A DNA stretch of 64,000 bases, taken from NCBI RefSeq assembly GCF_028369105.1, contig NZ_JAQNDO010000001.1:4122501-4186500 (forward strand). The letters run 5' to 3'. The translations under genes and the position numbers were made by a program. Positions 45,488-54,117 of this stretch are shown piece by piece. The notes under the pieces are model-generated. The model searched no databases. It was not told where the DNA came from and saw nothing but the letters and a program-made list of their open reading frames with translations. The stretch's first letter is position 1, and every line of letters begins with the position of its first letter. Source of the DNA: Polyangium mundeleinium. GTDB lineage: Bacteria; Myxococcota_A; Polyangia; Polyangiales; Polyangiaceae.

Positions 45488-46059
45488 CTACGCCCCCCGC
45501 CCCGCCCGAGACTCCGTCCTCGAAACGCGTGCATCGTCCGCGTGCCTGCGGAAAACCTCCCCGAGACCCGCGCGCCCCTCGGAACGACGAATTCCCGCCC
45601 GGCGCCGAGCTCCATGTCCATGCCATTGATCCGCAGCACGTAGCTGCCTTCCAGGACGGCGAGGTATTCGTCGGCGTCGCGCCACTGCTCGCCCGTGTCC
45701 GCGTCGGTCTTTGCGTGGCACAGCAAGATCTGCGTGCCATCCGCGCCGTCGAACACGTAGGCCTCGACGCCGGGGATGCGCAGAGAATCCGCCGCGACGT
45801 GGTTCGCCGCGCTCGTCATGAAGGCCGGGAAGCTGCCCAGGCCGAAACGCGCGGCGTACTCTGCATTGAGCGCGGAGAAGCGCGCCTTGTCGAATCCGGC
45901 GGCGGGCGTTCCGTCGACCGCTGCCTCCAGGTTGTCGAGGCAGAAGTGCCAGCCCGTGGCGTCGCGGGCGACGTTCGCGCGATCCGCCGGGATCGTCGTG
46001 AAGCTGAAGCGGTCGAAGCTGCTCGTCTCTGTCCCCGGCGCGTCTGCATGGCTCGCCAT
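45488..46059 (-). CDS. Cupin-domain protein, 3' end uncertain
   Basis: From ATG 46059 about 185 residues look genuine: a helical N-terminal half (FSALNAEYAARFGLGSFPAF) and a cupin barrel with GEQWRDADEYLAVLEGSYVL, NGMDMELGAGREFVVPRG and SAGTRTMHAF. The natural family end should come a few residues after TRTMHAF. In the given sequence that frame has no stop and runs antisense through the MYXO-CTERM gene. A run of six C (plus strand 45493-45498) lies just before; losing two or gaining one base there would give a TAG at 45488, while losing one gives TGA at 45441. I end the gene at 45488 as the shortest reading. Function unknown; cupins of this kind may bind metal or sense small ligands. Confidence 0.6.
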
Positions 46060-46350
46060 CGACTATTTCGATCCGAAGGGAGCCCCCTATCGGATCGGCC
46101 TCGCGCAGGACGGATGCGAGCTCTTCCCCTCGATCTTTCGTTCTCGGACTTCGTCGCCTCCTTTGGTCGCTTCGGGGTGGCCCGCTGGTACCTCGCCTTC
46201 GCCGGCAAGAAGGCCGAGAAGGCGATGAACATCGATTTCGCGGACGAGATCGAGAAGAGCCTCGCGGACTATGCCGGCGCGTTCCCGGCAGAGGTCGCGG
46301 CGCTCCTCCAGCGGGTGGATCGGCGGCGAAGACCCAACGAGTCGGGTTGA
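46043..46350 (+). pseudogene. Gene fragment with frameshift, plus strand
   Basis: Codons from 46043 read SAWLAIDYFDPKGAPYRI then GLAQDGCELFP; near 46125 the sense switches to a second frame reading LDLSFSDFVASFGRFGVARW and on through YLAFAGKKAEKAMNIDFADE to a stop at 46350. Both halves look like real protein, and their join is natural if one base is missing. There is no start codon with a ribosome site and the 5' part is cut by the divergent cupin gene, so this appears to be the 3' remainder of a lost gene, perhaps of the SMI1/KNR4-like type, which is a guess from the DYF..KG..Y pattern. Confidence 0.5.
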
Positions 46351-46373
46351 CTTGATCCTGCGCGTCTAGAATC

Positions 46374-47654
46374 ATGGCGTGGATGGATTCCTTCGTCGCT
46401 TTCATCCCGCTCTCGAACTGGCTGCGGGGCTTCGACCGCTACGGGATGCGGTATTCGAAGGCGTTGATCGGTGAATCGACGTTTCCCGACGCATTCTACA
46501 TGCTGAAGGAGGACGAGCGCTGGGCGCCGGGGCTCGAAAAGGCGCGGCGGCTCGTGGCGAAGCTCGGTCGGCCGAAGGATCGCGTGGTGGCGCTGCGGGC
46601 GCGGCTCCCGGTCGGGCCCGCGGGGATGCGCCCGAACGACGTGACCGGCACGGGCATTGGCTGGCGCTGGCCGGCAAGCGAGATCCCGCTCTCCGGCGTG
46701 GCGTGGGTCGACGAGAAGGATTCGCTCGTGCCCACGCGGCACGAGGAGATCACCGCGGAGGCCTTCCGCCTCGATGACGACGGGCTCGTCGAATGGGCGA
46801 AGTGCCGGCCGCGGAGCGTGTCGGTCCTGCCCGTCGCGAAGGCCTGCCAGGCGCGTTGTGCCTTCTGCTTCTCGAAGGCGAGCGTGTCCGATCTCGCGCG
46901 CCAGCGGAGCGGCACGCTCGACCAATACCTCGCCTGGGCGAAGCTCGCGAAGGAGCGGGGCGCCGAGCGCGCCGTCATCACCGGGGGCGGCGAGCCGACG
47001 CTGCTCGAACCCGAAAAGCTCCGCGCGCTCGTGCGTGGCCTCGCGGGGTTGTTCCCGACAACCCTGCTCATCACGAACGGCGCGCGCCTCGATCTCGCGC
47101 AACTCGAAGCCCTCCGAGAAGCCGGGCTCACCACGCTCGCGGTGAGCCGGCACGGCGTAACGCGAGAAGACGATGCGCGGATCATGGGGATCGAGGTCGA
47201 CTCCGGAGCGCTCGGACGTGCGCCGGGGCTCCGCACGCGGGCGATTTGTGTGCTCCAGCGAGGGGGCGTCGACGACGCCGCGAAGGTGCGCGCCTACCTC
47301 GAACGCAGCGCCGCCGAGCGGTTTCAGGAGGTTTGTTTCAAGGAGCTTTACGTTTCGAGCCTCTCGGAAAACCCGTGGGCGCCGAGCCGCGCGAACCAGT
47401 TTTGCGAAACGAACCAGGTGCCGCTCTCGCTCGTGCTCCACACGCTCGCCACGCTCGGCTTCGAGAAGCGCGCGGAATTGCCCTGGGGGAGCCCCGTGTT
47501 CGAAGGGGAGATCAAAGGCCACGCGCTCCGCGTGGCCGCGTATACGGAGCCCTCGGTCGGCTGGGAGCGGACGCATGGGATTGTACGCTCGTGGAACGTG
47601 ATGGCCGACGGAACCTGCCTCGCCTCGCTGGAAGATCCGAGCTCCACGTTATGA
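46374..47654 (+). CDS. Radical SAM protein
   Basis: A 426-residue cytoplasmic radical SAM enzyme. The [4Fe-4S] cluster motif CxxxCxxC is at residues 158-165 (KACQARCAFCFSKAS), followed by the SAM-binding GGGEPTLLEPEKL and the TLLITNGARLDL strand. An unusual 150-residue N-terminal region (WLRGFDRYGMRYSKALIGES; VALRARLPVGPAGM) precedes the barrel, and no SPASM-like cluster of cysteines follows it. The stop overlaps the ATG of a small aminotransferase gene in ATGA, so the two proteins are made together and probably act in one pathway. The substrate is unknown; no precursor peptide gene is seen nearby. The ribosome site is weak, and an ATG three codons later is possible. Confidence 0.82.
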   Translation: MAWMDSFVAFIPLSNWLRGFDRYGMRYSKALIGESTFPDAFYMLKEDERWAPGLEKARRLVAKLGRPKDRVVALRARLPVGPAGMRPNDVTGTGIGWRWPASEIPLSGVAWVDEKDSLVPTRHEEITAEAFRLDDDGLVEWAKCRPRSVSVLPVAKACQARCAFCFSKASVSDLARQRSGTLDQYLAWAKLAKERGAERAVITGGGEPTLLEPEKLRALVRGLAGLFPTTLLITNGARLDLAQLEALREAGLTTLAVSRHGVTREDDARIMGIEVDSGALGRAPGLRTRAICVLQRGGVDDAAKVRAYLERSAAERFQEVCFKELYVSSLSENPWAPSRANQFCETNQVPLSLVLHTLATLGFEKRAELPWGSPVFEGEIKGHALRVAAYTEPSVGWERTHGIVRSWNVMADGTCLASLEDPSSTL

Positions 47655-48604
47655 ACCACGAAACCTTCCTCGCGCGCCGCGCTGCGCTTCAGGCCGCGCG
47701 GCCCTCGCTCGTCGACCTCGCGGAGCTGAACGTCTACCGGAGCCTCGGGCGTGCCTTCCCCGCCATTTTGCCATCGACCCACCCGGAAGCGCCTTATCGT
47801 TGTCACCTCGCGGAGCGATTCCTCGCGCACCTCGATCTCCCGCAGGCGCTGAAGCCGCGCACGCAGGTCAGCCACGGCGTCCGCCGTTCGCTCCGCGCGC
47901 TCTTCGGGCTCCTCGCAAAGCAGAACGCGCGTGTCGGCGTGCCCGCCGATGTGTACCCCGTGTATCTGCACCTCGCGGCGGAGGCAGGCGCGACGATCGT
48001 CCCGTGGGAGGCGCGCGTCGGTCTTCCCGCGCTCGACACGCTCGATGCATTGTTGATTTGCGAGCCCCTGAAGCCTTGGGGCTCGGCGCTCACGCCCCAC
48101 GAAGCCGACGCGCTTCGGCGCTGGGCGCGCGCGGACGCACGTCGTATGCTGATCCTCGATTCGGTCTACGCGACGCCGCCGACGGAGGTCTCGCGGGAAT
48201 TGCTCGAGGACGAGAGCGCCGTTTTCCTCACGTCGCTGTCGAAGGGATGGCTCGTCCCGGATCACGCGGGGATTTGCATCGTGCCCGAGCGCTTCCGGAA
48301 GGAGACGCGAGACACATTCGCCGAGCTGCCGAAAGACGAACCGCGGCTCCGTATCGGGTATGCGGCGCTCACCGAACATGCTGCGCGCCCCCGGGAGGTC
48401 TCGGCCGCCTTGCGCGAGCGCGCGCGCAGGCTCGACGCGCTGACGAGCGCGAGGCCCGAGCTGAAAGCCTCCCCGTGCATCGGCTACTTCGCGACATCGT
48501 CGAGGTCGTTCCACGAATTGCTGGAAATGGGCATCCTCGGCGTCCCCGCGACGGTCTTCGGCGGGCCCGAGGACCTCAGCGTGCTGTCGAGCCTCGAAGG
48601 CTGA
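47651..48604 (+). CDS. Aminotransferase class I/II-like protein, compact
   Basis: A 317-residue PLP enzyme of fold type I. The Schiff-base lysine is in VFLTSLSKGWLVPDHAG and the cofactor Asp in MLILDSVYATPP; earlier motifs are GVRRSLRALFGLL and VYPVYLHLAAEAGATIVPWE. It is about 60-80 residues shorter than usual class I/II aminotransferases, the C-terminal small domain being reduced (CIGYFATSSRSFHELLEMGI). The start codon overlaps the stop of the radical SAM gene (ATGA), which supports a dedicated two-enzyme step. Substrate unknown. Frame is open upstream through the radical SAM gene but that part is noncoding in this register. Confidence 0.8.
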   Translation: MNHETFLARRAALQAARPSLVDLAELNVYRSLGRAFPAILPSTHPEAPYRCHLAERFLAHLDLPQALKPRTQVSHGVRRSLRALFGLLAKQNARVGVPADVYPVYLHLAAEAGATIVPWEARVGLPALDTLDALLICEPLKPWGSALTPHEADALRRWARADARRMLILDSVYATPPTEVSRELLEDESAVFLTSLSKGWLVPDHAGICIVPERFRKETRDTFAELPKDEPRLRIGYAALTEHAARPREVSAALRERARRLDALTSARPELKASPCIGYFATSSRSFHELLEMGILGVPATVFGGPEDLSVLSSLEG

Positions 48605-48673
48605 GCCGCCGGCCGCTCCCCGACCGTTGGGTCTTCGGGCGTATGGGGATGACGTCCGAAGGGTCGAGGCTCC

Positions 48674-49522
48674 ATGACGATCACAGATCCCGTGGACTCA
48701 TACCGACCATTGCCGGCGTTTGCCGCGATCGTGCTCGTCCTCTTGTCCGGCGCTCGGGCCTCGGCCGTCACGCCGCCGCCCGTCTCGGCGCGGGCGGGCA
48801 CGGCCAGGGTCGACCGCAGCAAACCGAGCGGTCCCACGCCCATGGTGCAGCGCGGGCTCATCCTGCCCACGGGGCTGCTCGATCCGTACGTGAGCTCCTT
48901 CGTCGAGCGCCCCGCCGACAAAGGGTTCCATCGCTTCGGGGCGAGCATCGGTACGTTATGGGGCATGGTCCCCGAGGTGCACGTCGATCTCCAGATCGGC
49001 CCCTATTACATCGGTCAGGAACCGCTCCCGGGCACGAACCGCCTCACCTTCACCGGTCGGTTCGTCAAAACCCGGCCCGTCGACCTCGGCGCCTCCTTCA
49101 TGACCGTATTCGACCCGAACCCCGCGCGCCCGTTCGTCAGCTACGTTCAGCCGGGACTGCCTGCCATCCTCCGCCCGAACAAGCACCTCCGTATCGATAC
49201 CGGCGTCTATGTCCCCTGGTATCCCACCACGGATTCGCATGTCGGCGTTCGCGTCCCGCTGAACGTGTACGTCCAGATCGCGGACCGTTTCCACATCGGC
49301 GGGGCGAGCGTCCTCATCGTCTCGGACCTCCGTGACCCGCAGGCGACCACGTCCGTTCCTGTGGGTTTGACCGGCGGCTACAGCGCAGGCCCGGAGCTCG
49401 ACTTCCTGGCGCTCACGCCGTATGTGACCTGGACGCGCTTCTATTCGTCCGCGACCGGCGCCCTGGACACGCGCGCGTTCGTCGCCGGACTCATTGCCGA
49501 CTTCATTATCGATCTCCGGTGA
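48674..49522 (+). CDS. Predicted outer-membrane beta-barrel protein
   Basis: A 282-residue exported protein. The signal is PLPAFAAIVLVLLSGARASA, after an 11-residue polar start. The mature part alternates hydrophobic and polar residues with aromatic girdles (VHVDLQIGPYYIGQE, RLTFTGRFVKTRPVDLGASF, HIGGASVLIVSDL) and ends FVAGLIADFIIDLR, with alternating hydrophobics expected for a barrel closing strand. About eight to ten strands are plausible. No family recognised. A small porin or envelope adhesin are both possible. Confidence 0.65.
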   Translation: MTITDPVDSYRPLPAFAAIVLVLLSGARASAVTPPPVSARAGTARVDRSKPSGPTPMVQRGLILPTGLLDPYVSSFVERPADKGFHRFGASIGTLWGMVPEVHVDLQIGPYYIGQEPLPGTNRLTFTGRFVKTRPVDLGASFMTVFDPNPARPFVSYVQPGLPAILRPNKHLRIDTGVYVPWYPTTDSHVGVRVPLNVYVQIADRFHIGGASVLIVSDLRDPQATTSVPVGLTGGYSAGPELDFLALTPYVTWTRFYSSATGALDTRAFVAGLIADFIIDLR

Positions 49523-49587
49523 ATTACCTGTCACGGCGGGCGTGACGTGACTCGGGTTACCTCCTATCCTCGGGAGTGGAGGTTCCC

Positions 49588-50562
49588 ATGCATTTTCTTC
49601 ACCGCTCGTTGCAATTTGTGGTCCCTGCGGTGCTCGTCCTCTCCGCGTGCACGGTCGCGCCCAATGGCTCGCGCTCCTCGGAGAGCGGCGCCGAGGTGGG
49701 CGAATCGAGCGGCGGGCAGGGCGGGAGCGCCGGGGCCGGCGGGATGGGCGGCGGGAACGCCGGAATGGGCGGTGAGGGCGGAGATCTTTTCGGCGACGGC
49801 GGATTCATGGGCGCGGGTGGTGGATCCGGCGGCGACGGTTGCGCGGACGAGGCGAGGCTCGTTTACATCATCGGCCAGGACAACGAGCTCTACAGCTTCA
49901 ACCCGCCCACGCTCGAAGTGAAGCTCATCGGCGTGATCGATTGCCCCACCGGCGGCCTCGGCACGCCGTTCTCGATGGCCGTCGACCGCCGAGGGACGGC
50001 GTGGATCCTCTTCAGCGACGGCCGCATCTACCACGTCGACGTGAAGACGGCGGCCTGCGCGGCGACCGCGTTCACCCCGGGACAGCAGGGGTTTACCACG
50101 TTCGGGATGGGGTTTGTCTCCAATGCGCCGGGAAGCGCGGAGGAGACGCTTTACGTCGCCGACTACACCGGCAAGGGCCTCGCGCAGATCCATCCGCAGA
50201 CGCTCGAGCTCTCGTTCGTCGGCCCATGGGACCAACTCACCGGCGCGGCGGAGCTCACGGGCACGGGCGATGCGCGGATCTTCGGCTTCTTCAACTACAG
50301 CCCGATCATCATCGCGGAGATCGACAAACTCTCGGGCAAGATCCTGAGCCAGGCCCCGCAGCCGTCGGTGACGATCGGGAGCGGCTGGGCGTTCGCGGTT
50401 TGGGGCGGCGATTTCTGGTTGTTCACGAGCCCCACGGGCGACTCGCAGATCCAGCAGTATCGACCCTCGACCGGGAAGACGACCGTGGTGAAGACGGGCC
50501 TCGGCACGAACATCGTCGGCGCGGGCGTCTCCACCTGCGCGCCGGTCGAGACGCCGAAATGA
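49588..50562 (+). CDS. Beta-propeller-like lipoprotein
   Basis: A 324-residue predicted lipoprotein: signal MHFLHRSLQFVVPAVLVLSAC with Cys21, an extended Gly/Met/Ser linker (GGMGGGNAGMGGEGG), then a 230-residue domain of repeated strands (EARLVYIIGQDNELYSFNPP, FSMAVDRRGTAWILFSDGRI, ETLYVADYTGKGL) that looks like a beta-propeller of the quinoprotein/NHL type. No catalytic residues seen. The ATG at 49588 is used; an in-frame GTG at 49576 adds four residues and lies in the GTGGAGG ribosome site. It converges with the CAP-domain gene, only three bases between stops. Confidence 0.72.
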   Translation: MHFLHRSLQFVVPAVLVLSACTVAPNGSRSSESGAEVGESSGGQGGSAGAGGMGGGNAGMGGEGGDLFGDGGFMGAGGGSGGDGCADEARLVYIIGQDNELYSFNPPTLEVKLIGVIDCPTGGLGTPFSMAVDRRGTAWILFSDGRIYHVDVKTAACAATAFTPGQQGFTTFGMGFVSNAPGSAEETLYVADYTGKGLAQIHPQTLELSFVGPWDQLTGAAELTGTGDARIFGFFNYSPIIIAEIDKLSGKILSQAPQPSVTIGSGWAFAVWGGDFWLFTSPTGDSQIQQYRPSTGKTTVVKTGLGTNIVGAGVSTCAPVETPK

Positions 50563-50565
50563 GCG

Positions 50566-51237
50566 CTACTGGAAGTTTACCGCGATCCACCCACCAGCGG
50601 CGCTGAAGCCACAGGCGACCTTCGAGAAGTATTTCGCGCTCATGTTCACGTAATGCCCGCAGACGTCGCCCGTGGATTGCCCGTAGAAATCGCAATTCGG
50701 GCAGTCCGGGTTGTACCCACCGTTGCAGGCGTCGCAGCCGGAGCATCCGGTCTGATCCCGCTCGGCCCACATCCCATCGAGGCAGCCCGAGACATTGTCA
50801 GCCCCGTGGCCGAGGCACTCGTTCTGGCCGCTGCCATTGCAGGTCGGGTGGAGACCCATGCCCCAGGAGCCGTGCGGCTTGTTGTTCTCTTGATCCCACG
50901 TCGCCTGCTGATCCACGCAGGGCTCCGCTTCCTTCCAGCGCGCGAAGGGCGGGAGCCCCATCGTGGCGCGGTGCGCGTTGATCGTGTCGACACACGCTTG
51001 CCGGGCCGCGTCGTATGGATCGGACCCACCACCGCTGGTGGTCGTGCCGCCGCCGTTCCCGCCGCTGCCGCTCGACGCGCTGCTGCTCGGCATCCCTCCT
51101 TGGCCGGCGCTGCCGTCGCTGCCGCCTTCGCCCGCCCCGCCGCCGCCGCCGCTTTTTTGCGATTCCGCGCCCGAACACGCGGCGACGCCGAGCGCCAAAA
51201 GACACAGAAGAACCCGAGACGCCATCTTCATCGACAT
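50566..51237 (-). CDS. CAP/SCP-domain lipoprotein
   Basis: A 223-residue predicted lipoprotein. Signal SRVLLCLLALGVAAC, then a long Gly/Ser linker, then a CAP (SCP/TAPS) domain: VDTINAHRATMGLPPFARWK, HGSWGMGLHPTC, and CGHYVNMSAKYFSKVACGF, which match the first helix, the active-site strand and the signature strands of the fold. Ten or more cysteines suggest disulfides. Members of this family in bacteria bind lipids or act as proteases; the bacterial role is not established. AAGGAGC lies six bases upstream of ATG 51237; an in-frame Met farther upstream was rejected because it precedes a noncoding-looking stretch. Confidence 0.8.
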   Translation of the reverse strand: MSMKMASRVLLCLLALGVAACSGAESQKSGGGGGAGEGGSDGSAGQGGMPSSSASSGSGGNGGGTTTSGGGSDPYDAARQACVDTINAHRATMGLPPFARWKEAEPCVDQQATWDQENNKPHGSWGMGLHPTCNGSGQNECLGHGADNVSGCLDGMWAERDQTGCSGCDACNGGYNPDCPNCDFYGQSTGDVCGHYVNMSAKYFSKVACGFSAAGGWIAVNFQ

Positions 51238-51314
51238 GGGGAAGCTCCTTGCTACCGCCCCGAGTGTAGAGGACGATAACGGGCGCCTGGTATGGAAAAC
51301 GACCGGGACGGCCG

Positions 51315-52526
51315 TCAAACCCGGTGGTTGGAAGGGGCCGGGGCGCGGCGCGGCTTGCCGGCGCGGCGCTTCATGACGTACCGGAGGGCCTCCTCCAGAT
51401 TCCCGAGCGTCACGACACTCCCGAGGTCCACGCCGAGGCCGACGAGCGCCGTGGCCACCCCGGGATTGACGCCCGTCACGAGCGCCGTCGCGCCGAGCAG
51501 CCCGAGCGCGCGTAACACCTTGAAGAGGTGATCGGCGGTCGTCGCATCGACCTCGCCGATGCCCGTCATGTCGAGGATCACGTAATGCGCTTGGTCATTC
51601 ACGACCGCGTCGAGCAAGGTGGCGAGGATCCGCTCGGCGCGCGCCCCATCGATGGTCCCGACGAGCGGCAGCGCGAGCACGCCCTCCCATACGCGCACGA
51701 TCGGCGTGGAGAGCGTGCGGATCGCGCCCTCTTGCTGCGCGATGAGGTCGAGCTGCTGGCGGAGCGTGCGTTCGGCCTCGACGCGCTCGGTGACGTCCAG
51801 CGCGACGCCGAGCACGCCCTCCACGGGGCCGCCGTCCTCGTGGGTGATCGGGATGTATCGGCATTCCCATACGGTGCCGTTCGTCACGGCGAGGGTCGTT
51901 GAAAAGGTGCCGGCGAGGGCGGCGCGGATCGCGGCGACGATTTCGGTGACGTCTCGGTAGACCTCGAATGCACTCATGCCGACGACCTCGCCGGGCGCGA
52001 AGCCGAGCGCGCGGAGCCCAGCGCCGTCGGACAGCGTGAAAATGCCGTTCTTGTCGGTCGACCAGAGCACGAGCGGGGTGTTGTCGAGCATGCGCCGCAG
52101 GAAGCTGCGCTCGGCGGCGAGCGCGGCGCGCGCCTCGGTCTCCGAGGTCGTGTCGCGAATGAAAGCGGCGCGGCCGAGGAGCTCGCCCTTTTCGTCGTGC
52201 AGGGCGCGGAAAAGCCATTCGCAATGGAAACGCGCGCCGTCTTTCCGGACACACGGGGCCGTGAACGATTGCGGGCTCGTGGTGTCGAGCTGCGAGACGA
52301 GCGCGCCCGGGTCCGCGTCGGTCTCGGGGCCGAGGAGATCGCGTATCGTCTTTCCGATGACCTCGACCCCGATGTACCCGAAGATCCGTTCGGCCTCGGG
52401 GTTCCACGCGACGATGGTGCCCTTCGTGTCGAGACCGACGATGCCCATCGGCGCCTCGCGCGTGAGCGCACCCAGCAACCTTGCATCCTCGAAATGAGCT
52501 GGCGCAGCACGTTCCTCGATCCCCAT
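51315..52526 (-). CDS. PAS-PAS-STAS protein (RsbR-like)
   Basis: A 403-residue cytoplasmic signalling protein. PAS1 (MGIVGLDTKGTIVAWNPEAE, residues 25-130), PAS2 (DNTPLVLWSTDKNGIFTLSD, residues 145-260), a short coiled linker (RTLRQQLDLIAQQEGAIRTL) and a C-terminal STAS domain with VILDMTGIGEVDATTADHL (about 285-400). The Thr in DMTG corresponds to the residue phosphorylated in stressosome RsbR/RsbS proteins. No RsbT kinase lies nearby, so partners are unknown; a STAS domain also ends the giant kinase at 1433-6529 and a STAS-like domain is in the che operon. Confidence 0.85.
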   Translation of the reverse strand: MGIEERAAPAHFEDARLLGALTREAPMGIVGLDTKGTIVAWNPEAERIFGYIGVEVIGKTIRDLLGPETDADPGALVSQLDTTSPQSFTAPCVRKDGARFHCEWLFRALHDEKGELLGRAAFIRDTTSETEARAALAAERSFLRRMLDNTPLVLWSTDKNGIFTLSDGAGLRALGFAPGEVVGMSAFEVYRDVTEIVAAIRAALAGTFSTTLAVTNGTVWECRYIPITHEDGGPVEGVLGVALDVTERVEAERTLRQQLDLIAQQEGAIRTLSTPIVRVWEGVLALPLVGTIDGARAERILATLLDAVVNDQAHYVILDMTGIGEVDATTADHLFKVLRALGLLGATALVTGVNPGVATALVGLGVDLGSVVTLGNLEEALRYVMKRRAGKPRRAPAPSNHRV

Positions 52527-52690
52527 CTCGCCCGTGTACCAAAAGAGCAGCCGCCCGGAAAGCGCTGTCCTCTCGCGGGAGTACGCCTCACTACGGAAGG
52601 GTTGGGTGAGCGGGGGACGTCATTGAGATGACGGTGAGCATCCCTCCTCTACGTGGACGCGGAGGGTTTGGCGGAGCGATTCGTTCGCCC

Positions 52691-54001
52691 TTACGAAACC
52701 AAGGGCTGGGTCGAAAGGCGAGGGGAACGCGCCGCGCCATTGGCACGCCCCTGCTCGACGAGCGCGTCGCCCGCCGGGCGGAGGACCTGCGCCGCCGCCT
52801 GCCGTCGCAACGAGGTGACCTCCTCCGCGGGGAGAAACCCGTGCTCCCGGGGCAACGCCTCGCCCGGGACCGTCGCGTTCTTGCAGGCCATCTGAAGCGC
52901 CTTTTCCAGCGTCGCGGCCACCTCGGCGGCGAGCGCCGCGCCGCCCGTGCCGATCGCCCAGCGCACGAAGGCCCATCCGAGCTCGGCGTGGCGCATCTCG
53001 TCCTCGGCGATCTCCAGCAATGCAAGGCGCACCGCGCGCGGGCCGGCCTCTTGCGCGGTCGCGGCGGCCTCGATGGCCGCGAGCGTCTCGCCCACGCAAC
53101 CCTCGACCACGGTGGCGAGGGTCGTCGCCGTGAGCGAGCCGAGATCCTCGAAGGCCCCGTCGACGGCGAGCGGCCCGAAGCCGAGCGACGTGCCGCCATA
53201 CGCCGACGCGAGCGCCATGGCGAGGCGCGCGTGCCGCACTTCGTCGAGCGCCGCTTGGTGGGCCGCTTCGACGAGCGCCGGCGGCGCGCCGAGCGCCATC
53301 AGCGCCATGGAGAATCGGGCGAACGAGGCCACGGACGCGTGCTCGTAGCGACCTCGCTCGGCCCAGCGCTGCGCGAGGCGCGAGCGCACGTCGGCCGGGA
53401 GAGCGGCCGTATCGAGCTCGCGGAGCGCAGCATTAAAATCGCGGAGGCCCTGGGCGCGATCGGCGGGCGCGTCCGGCGCGCTCGACCAGGCGCTCGGCCC
53501 TTCGCGCACGTCGGCGAGCCGGGGCGTGCCTTGCACGAGGAGCGGCCGTCCATCACAGCCGATCGAGCCGACGAGATAACAGCAGCTCTCGGCGCTGCCG
53601 TCGTCTTCATTGGCAAAGGGCCCCCGGAGCGGCTCGCATTCGCATTCCCCGGATCCCGGTGGCCGGTCCTCGAGGACGACCTTGTCCACGCCAGGACACA
53701 TGCCGTTCACGGGCGTGGTGCAGAGCGTGATGTCGCAACATTGGCCGTGATAGCCGAAACCGTCGTCGTACACGGGCCCGTAACAGGCGGGCGCCGGGGC
53801 AGGCTCGAGGTTTTCGAGAGAGGTTCCCGTGTCGGGGGTGCCGGAGGAGCTGGAGGTGCCGGAGGAGCTGGAGGTGCCGGAGCCGCCGGAGCCGCCGGAG
53901 CCGTCGGAGCCACCCTCGACGCTGGCCCCGCACCCCGAGGCGATGAGGAGGCTTGCGCCCCATTGAGAAGCGACGAGAAGGCGATGGAGGAAGACACGCA
54001 T
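52691..54001 (-). CDS. Ferritin-like domain lipoprotein
   Basis: A 436-residue predicted lipoprotein: signal HRLLVASQWGASLLIASGC, a Gly/Ser-rich linker with SSSSGT repeats, a Cys-rich segment of about 80 residues (DDGFGYHGQCCDITLC, ECECEPL, SCCYLVGSIGC) and a C-terminal ferritin-like four-helix domain. The di-iron style ligands are YEHASVASFARFSMAL (Glu, His), AALDEVRHARLAM and EIAEDEMRHAELGWAF (two ExxRH motifs). A ferritin-like domain at the cell surface is unusual; oxidase or iron-handling activity outside the cell is inferred, not shown. Confidence 0.78.
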   Translation of the reverse strand: MRVFLHRLLVASQWGASLLIASGCGASVEGGSDGSGGSGGSGTSSSSGTSSSSGTPDTGTSLENLEPAPAPACYGPVYDDGFGYHGQCCDITLCTTPVNGMCPGVDKVVLEDRPPGSGECECEPLRGPFANEDDGSAESCCYLVGSIGCDGRPLLVQGTPRLADVREGPSAWSSAPDAPADRAQGLRDFNAALRELDTAALPADVRSRLAQRWAERGRYEHASVASFARFSMALMALGAPPALVEAAHQAALDEVRHARLAMALASAYGGTSLGFGPLAVDGAFEDLGSLTATTLATVVEGCVGETLAAIEAAATAQEAGPRAVRLALLEIAEDEMRHAELGWAFVRWAIGTGGAALAAEVAATLEKALQMACKNATVPGEALPREHGFLPAEEVTSLRRQAAAQVLRPAGDALVEQGRANGAARSPRLSTQPLVS

Positions 54002-54117
54002 GCGGATCTACTTGGCAATCCGTGTGCCGCCGCGCGCACGTGGGGTTTCGCGTCCATGTGTTTGTTCGGGCTGTGCCGGCTTGTGCCGAGCGCGCCAGCT
54101 CGTGCTACCCCGGTGGC

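Noticed and set aside
43357-46059. 900-codon minus-strand frame starting with the cupin
   Set aside because: Only the first 185 residues look like protein; the rest is low-complexity antisense of the MYXO-CTERM gene. I kept the cupin part and set a shorter end.
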